NCBI GenBank assembly: GCA_938005465.1
Contig: CALLNU010000008.1
Location: 1-35,481 of the forward strand
Source of the DNA: an uncultured Collinsella sp.
GTDB lineage: Bacteria > Actinomycetota > Coriobacteriia > Coriobacteriales > Coriobacteriaceae
Reading direction: 5' to 3'
Length of the DNA: 35,481 nucleotides
Below, one piece after another: positions 15,374 to 22,882 of the stretch. Position 1 is the first letter of the stretch; each line of letters opens with the position of its first letter. The translations under genes and the position numbers were made by a program. Below the pieces are notes generated by a model, which saw only the letters and a program-made list of their open reading frames with translations, had not been told where the DNA came from and made no database searches.

Positions 15374-16153
15374 ATGGCACGGATCCTGATCGTAGAGGAC
15401 GAGGAGAAAATCGCCCGCTTTGTGACGCTCGAGCTGGAGCACGAGGGCTACCAGGTGGAACACGCCGCCGATGGCCGCACCGCCGTGGACCTGGCGCTGG
15501 AGCGCAACTACGATCTTATTCTGCTCGATGTGTTGTTGCCGCAGCTCAACGGCATGGAGGTCCTGCGGCGCGTCCGCAAGCACAAGGATGTGCCGGTGAT
15601 AATGGTCACCGCGCGCGATGCCGTGATGGACAAGGTGGCCGGGCTCGATGCCGGCGCCGACGATTACCTGACCAAGCCGTTTGCGATTGAGGAGCTGTTC
15701 GCACGGATCCGCGTGGCGTTGAAGCGCTCGGAGGCCGTGCGGGCGGCTTCGGGCGTTGGCGGCATCGGGACGGGCGCGGCAGGCGGCACGGGTGTCGGCG
15801 CCACTGCGATGCCCCCGGTCAGTGACTCGACCCAGGTTTCCGCCTCGCTCTCCCCCGCCACGCTCGCCGTGGGCTCGGTTGCGCTCGACCCCGACCGCCG
15901 CGAAGTCACGGTCGGCGGCTCGCCCATTGCGCTCACGGCCCGCGAGTTCGATGTCCTCGCCCTGCTTATGGCGCATGCCGAGACCGTGCTCACGCGCGAA
16001 CGCATCGCGCACGAAGCGCTGGGCTACGAATACATGGGCGACACCAACAACGTCGACGTGCACATCGCGCATCTACGCGCCAAGATCGAGGACGCCGGCG
16101 GCGTCCGCATCATCCAGACCGTGCGCGGGGTGGGCTATGTCTGCCGCGCGTAA
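15374..16153 (+). CDS. Response regulator, OmpR/PhoB family
   Basis: 259 aa. The receiver domain (~1-118) has EDEE, phospho-acceptor Asp 52 in LLDVLLP, VTARDA and KPFAIEELFARI. The C-terminal winged helix (~165-259) ends with TNNVDVHIAHLRAKIED and IQTVRGVGYVCRA. Between them is an unusually long, low-complexity Gly/Ala/Ser/Thr linker (~125-160, GVGGIGTGAAGGTGVGA), which makes the protein longer than the common ~225-235 aa. Its last codons overlap the start of the kinase gene, so the pair is translationally coupled. Targets unknown. Confidence 0.92.
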   Translation: MARILIVEDEEKIARFVTLELEHEGYQVEHAADGRTAVDLALERNYDLILLDVLLPQLNGMEVLRRVRKHKDVPVIMVTARDAVMDKVAGLDAGADDYLTKPFAIEELFARIRVALKRSEAVRAASGVGGIGTGAAGGTGVGATAMPPVSDSTQVSASLSPATLAVGSVALDPDRREVTVGGSPIALTAREFDVLALLMAHAETVLTRERIAHEALGYEYMGDTNNVDVHIAHLRAKIEDAGGVRIIQTVRGVGYVCRA

Positions 16154-17432
16154 CGCCGAGGCCAAGCGCGTCACCTCCATCGCCCGCGCCATCAACTGGA
16201 GCTATATGTGGCGCCGCCTGATGAGCTACGTTTGGCTCGACCTGCTGCTAGTAGTGATTGTGGCGGCGATCCTTGTCTATGGATACAACCAGACGCTGCC
16301 CAACGGCGCGTTTACCGCAGGATGGATCCCCAGCGCCACCGTTCGCGGCATGACGCTGACGCCCGCGCGCGGCTGGGACCTGACAACACTCACCTATACC
16401 GTCGAGCTTGCGCGTACCACCAAGACTTTCCCCCTCGCGCAGGACCTCGTCACGCTATGGCCTCTCTACCTTGTCGTTGTGGGTTGGCAGGTCATCAGCG
16501 TGCTCAACATGCTCGGCGGCGCCCGCCGCGTGCGCCGCACCATGGTGCCGCTCAACGATCTGGCCCTGCGCGTGGACGAACTCGGCCGCATGCAACTCGC
16601 CGGCGGCAAAATGGAAACACTGGAGCAGGCCATCGAGCGCGCAAGCGTCGGCTCGCCGAGCGTCACCACCGGCGACGCCGACCTGGCAAGCATCGAGGTC
16701 GCACTCAACCGCCTGCTGCGCCAGATGCAAGAGGCCAAACTGCAGCAGATGCGCTTTGTCAACGACGCGAGCCACGAGCTGCGCACGCCCATCGCGGTGA
16801 TTCAGGGCTACGTGAACATGCTCGACCGCTGGGGTAAGGACGACCCGGACGTGCTGGCGGAATCCATCGCGTCCCTTAAAGCCGAAAGCGAGCACATGCA
16901 AGAGCTTGTGGAGCAGCTGCTGTTTTTGTCGCGCGGCGATGCCGGGCGCACGGTCCTGCGGCGCGCGCATACCAACTTGGCTGCACTGGTCAGCGAGGTA
17001 TGCGAAGAATCGCAGATGATCGATACCGAGCACACGTATCGGCTGGCTTCTGACGCTGCGCTTGCCAGCGACCCGCGCTGCGACGCGCCCGTCGACGTGG
17101 CGCTCGTGAAGCAGGCTCTGCGCGTGATCGTGCAAAACGCCGCCAAGTACTCGGATGCGGGAACGACCGTCACATTTGGCATAACGCCGGATGCGGGCGC
17201 GGACACGATCGACATAAGTGTTGAGGACGAGGGCATCGGCATGAACCAGGAATCCGCAGCTCACGCGTTTGAACGGTTCTACCGCGCCGACAACGCACGC
17301 GATGCCGGCGCGCAGGGCTCGGGTCTGGGGCTTGCCATTGCCAAGTGGATCGTCGATAGCCATGGCGGCGTCATCGGCGTGACCTCGGTCGAGGGCGTCG
17401 GCAGCCGCTTTACGATTCGCCTGCCGCGGTAG
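16137..17432 (+). CDS. Sensor histidine kinase (HisKA/HATPase_c)
   Basis: 431 aa if begun at the ATG at 16137, which overlaps the end of the regulator by 17 nt; the open frame extends further upstream but only antiparallel to regulator coding sequence. TM1 is ~33-50 and TM2 ~107-127, flanking a ~55-residue extracytoplasmic segment. A HAMP-like linker follows (MVPLNDLALRVDELGRM). The H box NDASHELRTPIAVIQGY puts His at 213; N box VIVQNAAKYS, G1 EDEGIGM, F box FERFYRADNARD and G2 GSGLGLAIAKWIV are all intact. It is the obvious partner of the preceding regulator. Signal unknown. Confidence 0.92.
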   Translation: MSAARNAEAKRVTSIARAINWSYMWRRLMSYVWLDLLLVVIVAAILVYGYNQTLPNGAFTAGWIPSATVRGMTLTPARGWDLTTLTYTVELARTTKTFPLAQDLVTLWPLYLVVVGWQVISVLNMLGGARRVRRTMVPLNDLALRVDELGRMQLAGGKMETLEQAIERASVGSPSVTTGDADLASIEVALNRLLRQMQEAKLQQMRFVNDASHELRTPIAVIQGYVNMLDRWGKDDPDVLAESIASLKAESEHMQELVEQLLFLSRGDAGRTVLRRAHTNLAALVSEVCEESQMIDTEHTYRLASDAALASDPRCDAPVDVALVKQALRVIVQNAAKYSDAGTTVTFGITPDAGADTIDISVEDEGIGMNQESAAHAFERFYRADNARDAGAQGSGLGLAIAKWIVDSHGGVIGVTSVEGVGSRFTIRLPR

Positions 17433-17451
17433 GAAGCCCCTCGGCATAAAT

Positions 17452-17485
17452 AAAGGGATAGGGCCACGCGGCCCTATCCCTTTTT
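17452..17485. terminator. Bidirectional intrinsic terminator
   Basis: A perfect 14-bp stem (17452-17465 with 17470-17483; AAAGGGATAGGGCC/GGCCCTATCCCTTT) with an ACGC loop and T-tracts on both strands serves both the kinase (plus) and the VOC gene (minus), which converge here. Confidence 0.9.
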
Positions 17486-17507
17486 GCTAGCTATGGCAGC
17501 TTGTGCG

Positions 17508-17882
17508 CTACTCGCGGCACAGATGCACGGCGAAGCCGGCGAACTCGCGCTTAAAGTACACGAGCTTGGTGCCGCCGTCGGGCAGCAGCACGCGCGACTC
17601 CTCGTTGACCTCGAGCCCGCGCTCGGCAACCCACTTCTCGGCCGCATCGATGTCGTTGACGGCAAAGCCAATGTGGCCCTTGGTGCCACGACCGTTCTGT
17701 TTCATGACCTCGACCAGCGAATCGTTAAAGTACGAAACGGGGGTCTCGATAACGGGCAGGCCCATCATCGTCGAGAACAGCTCCGCGATCTCCAAGGCAT
17801 CTGCCGGGTCGGTGGCGTTAATGCCCACATGGGCAACGCGCATGCCAAAGAGCTCGACCGGATTGGCGCTCTGCTCATTCAT
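17508..17882 (-). CDS. VOC family (glyoxalase-like) protein
   Basis: 124 aa from the ATG at 17882; the longer frame to 18200 is a shadow of the PTS gene. One vicinal-oxygen-chelate module pair is visible: VAHVGINATDPADALEIAELFSTMMGLPV (in two blocks), then GHIGFAVNDIDAAEKWVAERGLEV and a C-terminal KLVYFKREFAGFAVHL. The first His of VGI..., the mid His of GHIGF and the Glu/Tyr at the end could form the metal site, but the reaction is unknown. It lies 11 nt downstream of a PTS IIB gene, so it probably acts on a sugar-derived metabolite. Stand-alone VOC proteins of this length are found beside PTS and keto-sugar aldolase genes. Confidence 0.8.
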   Translation of the reverse strand: MNEQSANPVELFGMRVAHVGINATDPADALEIAELFSTMMGLPVIETPVSYFNDSLVEVMKQNGRGTKGHIGFAVNDIDAAEKWVAERGLEVNEESRVLLPDGGTKLVYFKREFAGFAVHLCRE

Positions 17883-17893
17883 ACAGGCAGCGC

Positions 17894-18181
17894 CTACTGA
17901 GCCATAACGTCGAGAACGGCCTTCTCGGCAGCAACGCGGTTCATGCCGGTCATGAAGGGCACGCCGCTCACGTACGGGCAGGTGAGGCCTTCGGGGGCAA
18001 CGGTGGTGGCGATCAGCAGGTCGGCGCCCTCGTCGCAGTAGTCCTTGGCCTCGGAGATGGCGCACTGCACGATCTCGTACTTGTCGGCGTAACCGTTGGC
18101 GTCGAGCAAGGTGGCGACCTTCTGGGCAACGAGCGTGGAAGTAGCAGCGCCAGCACCGCAAGCCAAAACGATCTTCTTCAT
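17894..18181 (-). CDS. PTS sugar transporter subunit IIB, galactitol/lactose-like
   Basis: 95-aa stand-alone EIIB. It begins KKIVLACGAGAATSTLVAQKV: Cys8 in the P-loop-like CGAGAATST is the phosphoryl-accepting residue, the pattern of GatB-type IIB proteins. Its role would be to pass phosphate from an EIIA to the sugar bound by EIIC in the membrane. A GAAGGGAGAC ribosome site precedes the ATG. No IIA or IIC lies nearby; the only partner is the VOC gene 11 nt downstream. It may complement components encoded elsewhere or act as a phosphorylation-state signal. Confidence 0.85.
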   Translation of the reverse strand: MKKIVLACGAGAATSTLVAQKVATLLDANGYADKYEIVQCAISEAKDYCDEGADLLIATTVAPEGLTCPYVSGVPFMTGMNRVAAEKAVLDVMAQ

Positions 18182-18283
18182 AGGTAATGTCTCCCTTCAT
18201 GGTTTACTTTAGGTAAGTGTACCGCAGCGAGCGATGGCACTCAGCCTCGATAAGCTTTTATGCTAGTTTGCTTGCGCGCTGCG

Positions 18284-18289
18284 TATAAT
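18284..18289 (+). promoter_or_regulatory. -10 box upstream of the TPR-like gene
   Basis: A consensus TATAAT lies ~60 bp before the ATG at 18345. The -35 region (TGCTAG at 17 bp spacing) is weak, so the exact promoter is tentative. Confidence 0.45.
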
Positions 18290-18344
18290 ACATCTAGTAC
18301 GTGTTGTCATACCGCTTGTTTTACGAGCGACTAAGGACTCTGAA

Positions 18345-18968
18345 ATGCCCGATTCCCGCACCCTCTGGACCGCCGTCGTTATCATCTGTATCGCTGTGTC
18401 AGTATTCTTTAGCGTCAAAAAACGCACCACGTTTAAGCGTCTGCAGCAGCTTATGGCTGCCAAGCAGTGGGACGAGTTCGATCGTTTGCTCGACGGCAAA
18501 CTCACCAGCATGCTGTACCCGCGCTACAACCGCGACTACCTGCGTCTGAACTCCTATCTGCTGCGCGAGGACCACGAGCGCGCCAGCGAGATGTTCGACC
18601 TGCTGCTGGGGCTCAACCTCCCCAAGATGCAGCGCGTCGACCTGGTCATTAAGGCCTTTAACTACTACGTTGGCCAGGAGGACCGCAAAAAGTCCAAGGA
18701 GCTTCTGCACGAGATCAAGGGCTTTGAGGGCGGTCAGGCCGAGGCGGTCGCGCACGAGTGCCAGCTGATGTACGACACGATGATCCTCAAGCGCCACAAC
18801 GACATTCCCGAGCTGGAGCGCATGCTCAAGGATGCCGGTGACGACAAGGTCAAGAGCTGCCGCCTGGAATACCTGCTGGCCCTGCAGTACAAGAACAAGG
18901 GCGACGAAGCCAAGTTCCAGGAGTTCCTGGAGAAGTCGGGCCAACACTCGATGGCCGTCAACGCGTAA
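18345..18968 (+). CDS. Membrane-anchored helical-repeat (TPR-like) protein
   Basis: 207 aa. A single N-terminal hydrophobic segment (~8-24, WTAVVIICIAVSVFFSV) followed by KKR makes it a signal-anchored protein with the bulk in the cytoplasm. The rest is helical with the spacing of TPR-like repeats: FKRLQQLMAAKQWDEFDRLLDG, YLRLNSYLLREDHERASEMFDLLLGL, FNYYVGQEDRKKSKELLHEI and LALQYKNKGDEAKFQEFLEKSG. No catalytic motif is visible; such proteins are usually scaffolds. I do not recognise a named family. It stands alone before tRNA-Leu, with AAGGAC as ribosome site. Confidence 0.7.
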   Translation: MPDSRTLWTAVVIICIAVSVFFSVKKRTTFKRLQQLMAAKQWDEFDRLLDGKLTSMLYPRYNRDYLRLNSYLLREDHERASEMFDLLLGLNLPKMQRVDLVIKAFNYYVGQEDRKKSKELLHEIKGFEGGQAEAVAHECQLMYDTMILKRHNDIPELERMLKDAGDDKVKSCRLEYLLALQYKNKGDEAKFQEFLEKSGQHSMAVNA

Positions 18969-18999
18969 CGGACGGCTTGTGCTAGACTTCTAGTCTCAC

Positions 19000-19084
19000 G
19001 GGGGCGTGGCGGAATTGGCATACGCAGGAGACTTAAAATCTCTCGCCGCAAGGATTGTGGGTTCGAGTCCCACCGCCCCTACCA
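19000..19084 (+). tRNA. tRNA-Leu (UAA)
   Basis: The acceptor arm GGGGGCG (19000-19006) pairs with CGCCCCT (19074-19080), followed by discriminator A and an encoded CCA. The D arm contains GGAATTGGCA. The anticodon loop CTTAAAA (19032-19038) gives anticodon TAA, reading UUA. The long variable arm (class II) and the T arm GTGGGTTCGAGTCCCAC fit leucine. Confidence 0.96.
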
Positions 19085-19331
19085 CGTATTGTTTACGAGC
19101 CCGCGTCCCCCAGGGATGCGGGCTCGTTTCTTTTAGATGCCGGTGGGACTCGAACCCGCGAGGGGGCGAGCGTCAAGCGGACGCGCAGCGTCCGTAGCGA
19201 GCCGGCGAGGGCGCCGACAGGCGGCCGAAGCCGGTGCGTATTTGCGCAGCAAATGCGCGGATGTCCCACCGCCCCTACCATTTGGTTTTTACGGGCCCGC
19301 GTCCCCCGGGGATGCGGGCTCGTTTCTTTTA
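19067..19331 (+). repeat. Direct duplication of the tRNA-Leu 3' end plus terminator
   Basis: Positions 19067-19135 recur at 19263-19331 with no net indel. GTCCCACCGCCCCTACCA is identical in both, the next 10-15 bases diverge, and the terminator stem is nearly identical. Between them, 19142-19157 (GGTGGGACTCGAACCC) is the exact reverse complement of the T-arm, followed by small GC-rich hairpins (GCGGACGC/GCGTCCG, GCATTTGC/GCAAATGC-type). The 345-bp gap 19085-19429 contains no gene. Confidence 0.8.
19096..19134 (+). terminator. Terminator of tRNA-Leu
   Basis: CGAGCCCGC (19096-19104) pairs with GCGGGCTCG (19118-19126), followed by TTTCTTTT. A near-identical second copy lies exactly 196 bp downstream (19292-19330), part of a duplicated block. 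Confidence 0.85.
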
Positions 19332-19344
19332 CACGCCGGCAGAG

Positions 19345-19421
19345 CTCTAAGTTGCGGTGGAATAGATCCTGTTTATACCGTTTACCAGCTTATTTAGGAA
19401 CTATTTCACCGCAACTCAGAG
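19345..19421. repeat. 77-bp inverted-repeat element
   Basis: The 21-bp arms 19345-19365 and 19401-19421 (CTCTAAGTTGCGGTGGAATA... and its inverse) match except at two positions, both tolerable as G-U in RNA. The 35-nt loop is AT-rich. It lies 8 bp beyond the ppx stop codon, so it may end that transcript, though there is no U-tract. Confidence 0.6.
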
Positions 19422-19429
19422 GAAGACGG

Positions 19430-20431
19430 TTAAAGAGCACTCAGGCTCGGGGTCCAGGCGATGGTGGGAGTCGCGCCGTCGAGAACCTCGTTGATGGTGG
19501 CGGCCATGCCGGCGAGGAGGCTGTTCTCGCTTACGGTGAGCGTGTCGTAGCCGCCGGCTCGCATGAGCTCGCGAATCACCACGGCGCCAGCGAGAATCAC
19601 GCCTGCACGCTTGGACTGCACGCCCGGCAGCGCGGCGATGCCCTCCACGTCCAGCGTGGACATGCGCTCGATAGCGGCCGAAACCTGGTCCAGCGAAAGC
19701 TCGCGCAGGTGCACAAAGCTCGAGTCGTACGGCTCCAGTTCGTGGACCAGCGCCACGAGCGTGGTGACGGTACCGCCCACCGCAACGAGGCGCTCGGCGC
19801 GCTCAAAATCGCTGGGCAGGCCTTCAAAATAGGCGGCGAACTGCTCACCTGCCCACGCGGCAGCGGCAGTAAGCTCGCCGTCCGCAGACGGCAGCGCCGA
19901 GAAAAACCGCTCCGTCACGCGACGGCAACCGATGTCCAGCGAACGCGTTCCCTCCAGCGCAAAGACCCCGCGCTCCGGCGCGTACACGCCCGTCGCAAGC
20001 TCCGTGGATCCGCCGCCCGAATCGGCAACAATGATGCGCTCGCCGGCAAAGTCGTGCGCCACGCCAAAAAACGTCAGGCGTGCCTCGACCTCGCCCGGAA
20101 TCACCTGCGGTTCGAGCCCCAGATCGCGCAGACCGTCCAGCAGCAGTGCGGCGTTGGACGCATCGCGCGCGGCGCTCGTGCAGGTGGTGCAGATGCACGC
20201 GGCCCCAAAGGCACGAGCCTCGTCCACAAACATGCGACACGCAGCGAGCACGCGCTCAACGGCCGCCTCGCAAAAACGACCCGTCGCGTCCACGCCCTCA
20301 CCCAGGTCGGTAATCTCGGTATGCTTGGACGAGTCCACGATCGCTCCGCCCTCGACCTGGGCCAACACCAGTCGCGACGACACCGTTCCCAGGTCGATCG
20401 CGGCCACCTTATGGCGTTTGCAATTTGTCAT
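19430..20431 (-). CDS. Exopolyphosphatase / pppGpp phosphohydrolase (Ppx/GppA family)
   Basis: 333 aa, the short two-domain form with no C-terminal HD-like extension, usual in Actinobacteria. ASKHA-fold motifs: phosphate 1 loop AIDLGTVSSRLVLA (10-23), phosphate 2 motif ADSGGGSTELATG (~140), LDIGCRRVTERF, and the adenosine-like motif VAVGGTVTTLVAL. It would hydrolyse inorganic polyphosphate or pppGpp; which one cannot be told. A GGAGGGGAG ribosome site precedes the ATG. It follows the DivIC-like gene by 20 bp in the conserved actinobacterial eno-ftsB/divIC-ppx series; the DUF501 gene often found between the last two is absent. Confidence 0.9.
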   Translation of the reverse strand: MTNCKRHKVAAIDLGTVSSRLVLAQVEGGAIVDSSKHTEITDLGEGVDATGRFCEAAVERVLAACRMFVDEARAFGAACICTTCTSAARDASNAALLLDGLRDLGLEPQVIPGEVEARLTFFGVAHDFAGERIIVADSGGGSTELATGVYAPERGVFALEGTRSLDIGCRRVTERFFSALPSADGELTAAAAWAGEQFAAYFEGLPSDFERAERLVAVGGTVTTLVALVHELEPYDSSFVHLRELSLDQVSAAIERMSTLDVEGIAALPGVQSKRAGVILAGAVVIRELMRAGGYDTLTVSENSLLAGMAATINEVLDGATPTIAWTPSLSAL

Positions 20432-20451
20432 TGCGGGCTCCCCTCCGGGCG

Positions 20452-21213
20452 CTATTTGCCGTTGGACACGACCGTCTGGCCCTCGACACCGTTAAACCCA
20501 AACAGCATGTCGAGCGCCTGGATGTACCACGGCACGTCCTTACCGACTTCTTCGATTTCCTTGGCAACTTCGCTGGCCTTCTTGGCGTTTGAGGATTTTT
20601 TGCTCGACGACGAATCCGAATCGTCGTCCAGGCCCTGCACTTCAATCCTCTTCTCGCCGGGCATCACCAGGCCCAGGTCCTCGGATGCCGCGTCCTTAAT
20701 GCCCTCCTCCGAAAGCAGCTTGTCGACGCTTTTTTGCAGGTCGTCGTTATATTGCTCGCGAATCTCGACCTGCTTGGCCAAGATGTCGCTCGAGCGTTTT
20801 GCCACATACAGGTCACGCACGGGGAAATACAGGCTCACGAGCGCCAGGGCAACGACAATGCCAACAAACAGCCCTCGCTGAGGACCGTGGGTAAAGTCGT
20901 AGATTGCTTTGACCACCGCGTTGTCGTTGGCGTAATGCATGAAGTCCGAGCCTGAAAGACGGTTCGAGGGCCTGCTCGACCTATCGTGCGTTTGAGCCGA
21001 CGAGCGCTGAGCATGCGACGAACGTGCCGGGCGCACTGGTCCATCTGTCGAAGTATTCATTTGAGCATTGGAGCGCGAGGTACTTGTCGGGCGCTGCGCG
21101 GAGCGGTCGGCACCGGCGTAGGCGGACCCACCGAGCTGCACCGTGCGCGCACGGCGAGGCGACGGCTCACGCGAACCGGCGGAATAGTACCTGTTGTCGT
21201 AAATCTGATCCAT
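20452..21213 (-). CDS. Septum formation initiator protein, FtsB/DivIC family
   Basis: 253 aa from the ATG at 21213 (AAGGCGC upstream); the longer frame to 21339 reads through the eno terminator and is rejected. Residues ~1-92 are a disordered, Ser/Arg/Gln-rich cytoplasmic region. One TM (~113-133, GLFVGIVVALALVSLYFPV) is followed at once by the DivIC coiled coil (~137-168, SSDILAKQVEIREQYNDDLQKSVDKLL in two blocks) and a short extracellular domain (LGLVMPGEKRIEVQG). The C-terminus adds an acidic/serine stretch and a final VPWYIQALDMLFGF. The protein should act in the divisome with FtsL/FtsQ homologues at the septum. It lies between eno and ppx, as in other Actinobacteria. Confidence 0.85.
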   Translation of the reverse strand: MDQIYDNRYYSAGSREPSPRRARTVQLGGSAYAGADRSAQRPTSTSRSNAQMNTSTDGPVRPARSSHAQRSSAQTHDRSSRPSNRLSGSDFMHYANDNAVVKAIYDFTHGPQRGLFVGIVVALALVSLYFPVRDLYVAKRSSDILAKQVEIREQYNDDLQKSVDKLLSEEGIKDAASEDLGLVMPGEKRIEVQGLDDDSDSSSSKKSSNAKKASEVAKEIEEVGKDVPWYIQALDMLFGFNGVEGQTVVSNGK

Positions 21214-21304
21214 GTGCGCCTTGTGCGGTTGAGGTTTGTTTGCGCTAAGTCCTTTAGTTATAGCACGAGCGCCCGCACTGCCTTCGCCAGCCTTTGCTCG
21301 ACAT

Positions 21305-21337
21305 AAAAAAGGCGCTGAGCCATATGGCCCAGCGCCC
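21305..21337 (-). terminator. Intrinsic terminator of eno
   Basis: GGCGCTGAGCCAT (21311-21323) and ATGGCCCAGCGCC (21324-21336) form a long stem with one G-U; on the minus strand it is followed by TTTTTTATG. It separates eno from the divIC gene, so divIC-ppx need their own promoter or readthrough. Confidence 0.88.
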
Positions 21338-21400
21338 AATGGCGGCCATCAGAAGTGGAGCGGAGTTGAGTCAACCCCGCCCCCCGCGCGCACCACTTGT

Positions 21401-22690
21401 TTAGCGAATGTTGTAGAACGCTGCTTTGCCGGCGTAGTGCGCGCTGCCCTCGAGCTCGTCCTCGATACGGATGAGCTGGTTGTACTTGGCGATACGGTCG
21501 CTGCGGCACGGGGCGCCCGACTTAATCTGACCGGCGTTGACGCCCACGACCAAGTCGGCGATCGTGGAGTCCTCGGTCTCGCCGGAGCGGTGGCTCACGA
21601 TGCAAGCGTAACCGGCCTCCTTGGCAGTCTCGATGGCCTCGAGCGACTCGGTGAGCGTGCCGATCTGGTTGACCTTGACCAGGATCGCGTTGGCGGCACC
21701 CAGCTCGATGCCCTTCTTGAGGCGCTCGGTGTTGGTGACGAACAGGTCGTCGCCTACGAGCTGCACCTTATTGCCAATGCGGCGGGTAAGCTCGACCCAG
21801 CCGTCCCAGTCCTCCTCGGCCATGCCGTCCTCGATGGAGATGATGGGATAGGTGTCGACGAGCTTCTCCCAGTAATCAACCATCTGGGCGCTCGTGTACT
21901 CCACGCCCTCGCCCTTGAGCTCGTACATGCCGGTCTCGGCGTTGTAGAACTCGGTCGAGGCCGGGTCCATGGCGTACATGAAGTCGACGCCGGGCTTAAA
22001 GCCGGCCTTCTCCACGGCCTTGGTGATGTACTCGAACGGCTCGGCATTGGTCTTAAGGTTGGGGGCAAAGCCGCCCTCGTCGCCCACGCCGCCGCCCAGG
22101 CCGGCCTCGTGCAGCACGCCCTTGAGGGTGTGGTAGACCTCGGCGCACCAACGCAGGCCCTCGGCAAAGCTCGGGGCGCCCACCGGCATGATCATAAACT
22201 CCTGGAAGTCAACGTTATTGTCGGCATGCACGCCGCCGTTGAGGATGTTCATCATGGGCGTGGGCAGCAGATGGGCGTTGACGCCGCCCAGGTACTGGTA
22301 CAGTGACAGGCCCGCCGACTCGGCAGCGGCGCGGGCGACGGCCAGCGACACGCCCAGGATGGCGTTGGCACCGAGCTTGGTCTTGTTGGGGGTACCGTCC
22401 GCGGCAATCAGCGCGGCATCGACGGCGCGTTGATCGAAGGCGTCGAGGCCCACGACGGCGTTAGCGCACTCGTTGTTGACGTGCTCGACGGCCTGCAAAA
22501 CACCCTTGCCCAGGTAGCGGCCCTTGTCGCCATCGCGCAGCTCGCAGGCCTCAAAGGCGCCGGTCGAAGCACCCGAAGGCACCATTGCGCGGCCAAAGCT
22601 GCCGTCCTCGAGCACGACCTCGACCTCGACGGTGGGATTGCCGCGGCTGTCGAGCACCTCGCGACCGTAGACGTCCAAAATATCGCTCAT
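21401..22690 (-). CDS. eno: Enolase
   Basis: Phosphopyruvate hydratase of glycolysis: 2-phosphoglycerate to phosphoenolpyruvate, Mg-dependent, cytoplasmic and part of the RNA degradosome in some bacteria. 429 aa, full length. The N-terminus is VYGREVLDSRGNPTVEVEV; the catalytic Glu region is GDEGGFAPN; metal ligands lie in the MYAMDPAS and SIEDGMAEEDW segments; the catalytic Lys is in NAILVKVNQIGTLTE; the signature SHRSGETED follows. The ATG at 22690 has GAGGGAG upstream. It is flanked by its own terminator and by an upstream region with a direct repeat. Confidence 0.98.
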   Translation of the reverse strand: MSDILDVYGREVLDSRGNPTVEVEVVLEDGSFGRAMVPSGASTGAFEACELRDGDKGRYLGKGVLQAVEHVNNECANAVVGLDAFDQRAVDAALIAADGTPNKTKLGANAILGVSLAVARAAAESAGLSLYQYLGGVNAHLLPTPMMNILNGGVHADNNVDFQEFMIMPVGAPSFAEGLRWCAEVYHTLKGVLHEAGLGGGVGDEGGFAPNLKTNAEPFEYITKAVEKAGFKPGVDFMYAMDPASTEFYNAETGMYELKGEGVEYTSAQMVDYWEKLVDTYPIISIEDGMAEEDWDGWVELTRRIGNKVQLVGDDLFVTNTERLKKGIELGAANAILVKVNQIGTLTESLEAIETAKEAGYACIVSHRSGETEDSTIADLVVGVNAGQIKSGAPCRSDRIAKYNQLIRIEDELEGSAHYAGKAAFYNIR

Positions 22691-22766
22691 GTTGTCTCCC
22701 TCTCACTTGGAAACGGGTTGAATGCTTGGCGACGCGGCTTGCACGCTGTAGAGGCGCGCAGGTTCA

Positions 22767-22811
22767 TAAGTTAGCCTTGTCGCACTTTTTGCATTATGCC
22801 CTAAGTTAGCC
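22767..22811. promoter_or_regulatory. Direct repeat in the eno upstream region
   Basis: TAAGTTAGCC occurs at 22767-22776 and 22802-22811, 35 bp apart, with a possible minus-strand -10 (CATAAT, about 22793-22798) between them. Spaced identical 10-mers around a promoter suggest a regulator binding site for eno. The regulator is unknown. Confidence 0.35.
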
Positions 22812-22833
22812 GAGGGATACACTTGATTTTCGA

Positions 22834-22878
22834 AAAATTTAGCGGGAACGATGAGGCGTGTCAGCCCGTCGTTCCCGC
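22834..22878 (-). terminator. Intrinsic terminator of mazG
   Basis: GCGGGAACGA (22842-22851) pairs perfectly with TCGTTCCCGC (22869-22878); on the minus strand AAATTTTTC follows. It begins 4 bp after the mazG stop codon. Confidence 0.75.
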
Positions 22879-22882
22879 AGTC

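Noticed and set aside
19137..19280. Second tRNA gene on either strand in the repeat block
   Set aside because: Only the T-arm and 3' end are present; no matching acceptor 5' strand, D arm or anticodon loop could be assembled.
19055..20881. 608-aa plus-strand frame from tRNA-Leu through ppx
   Set aside because: Begins inside the tRNA gene, runs through terminators, and is antisense to ppx and divIC.
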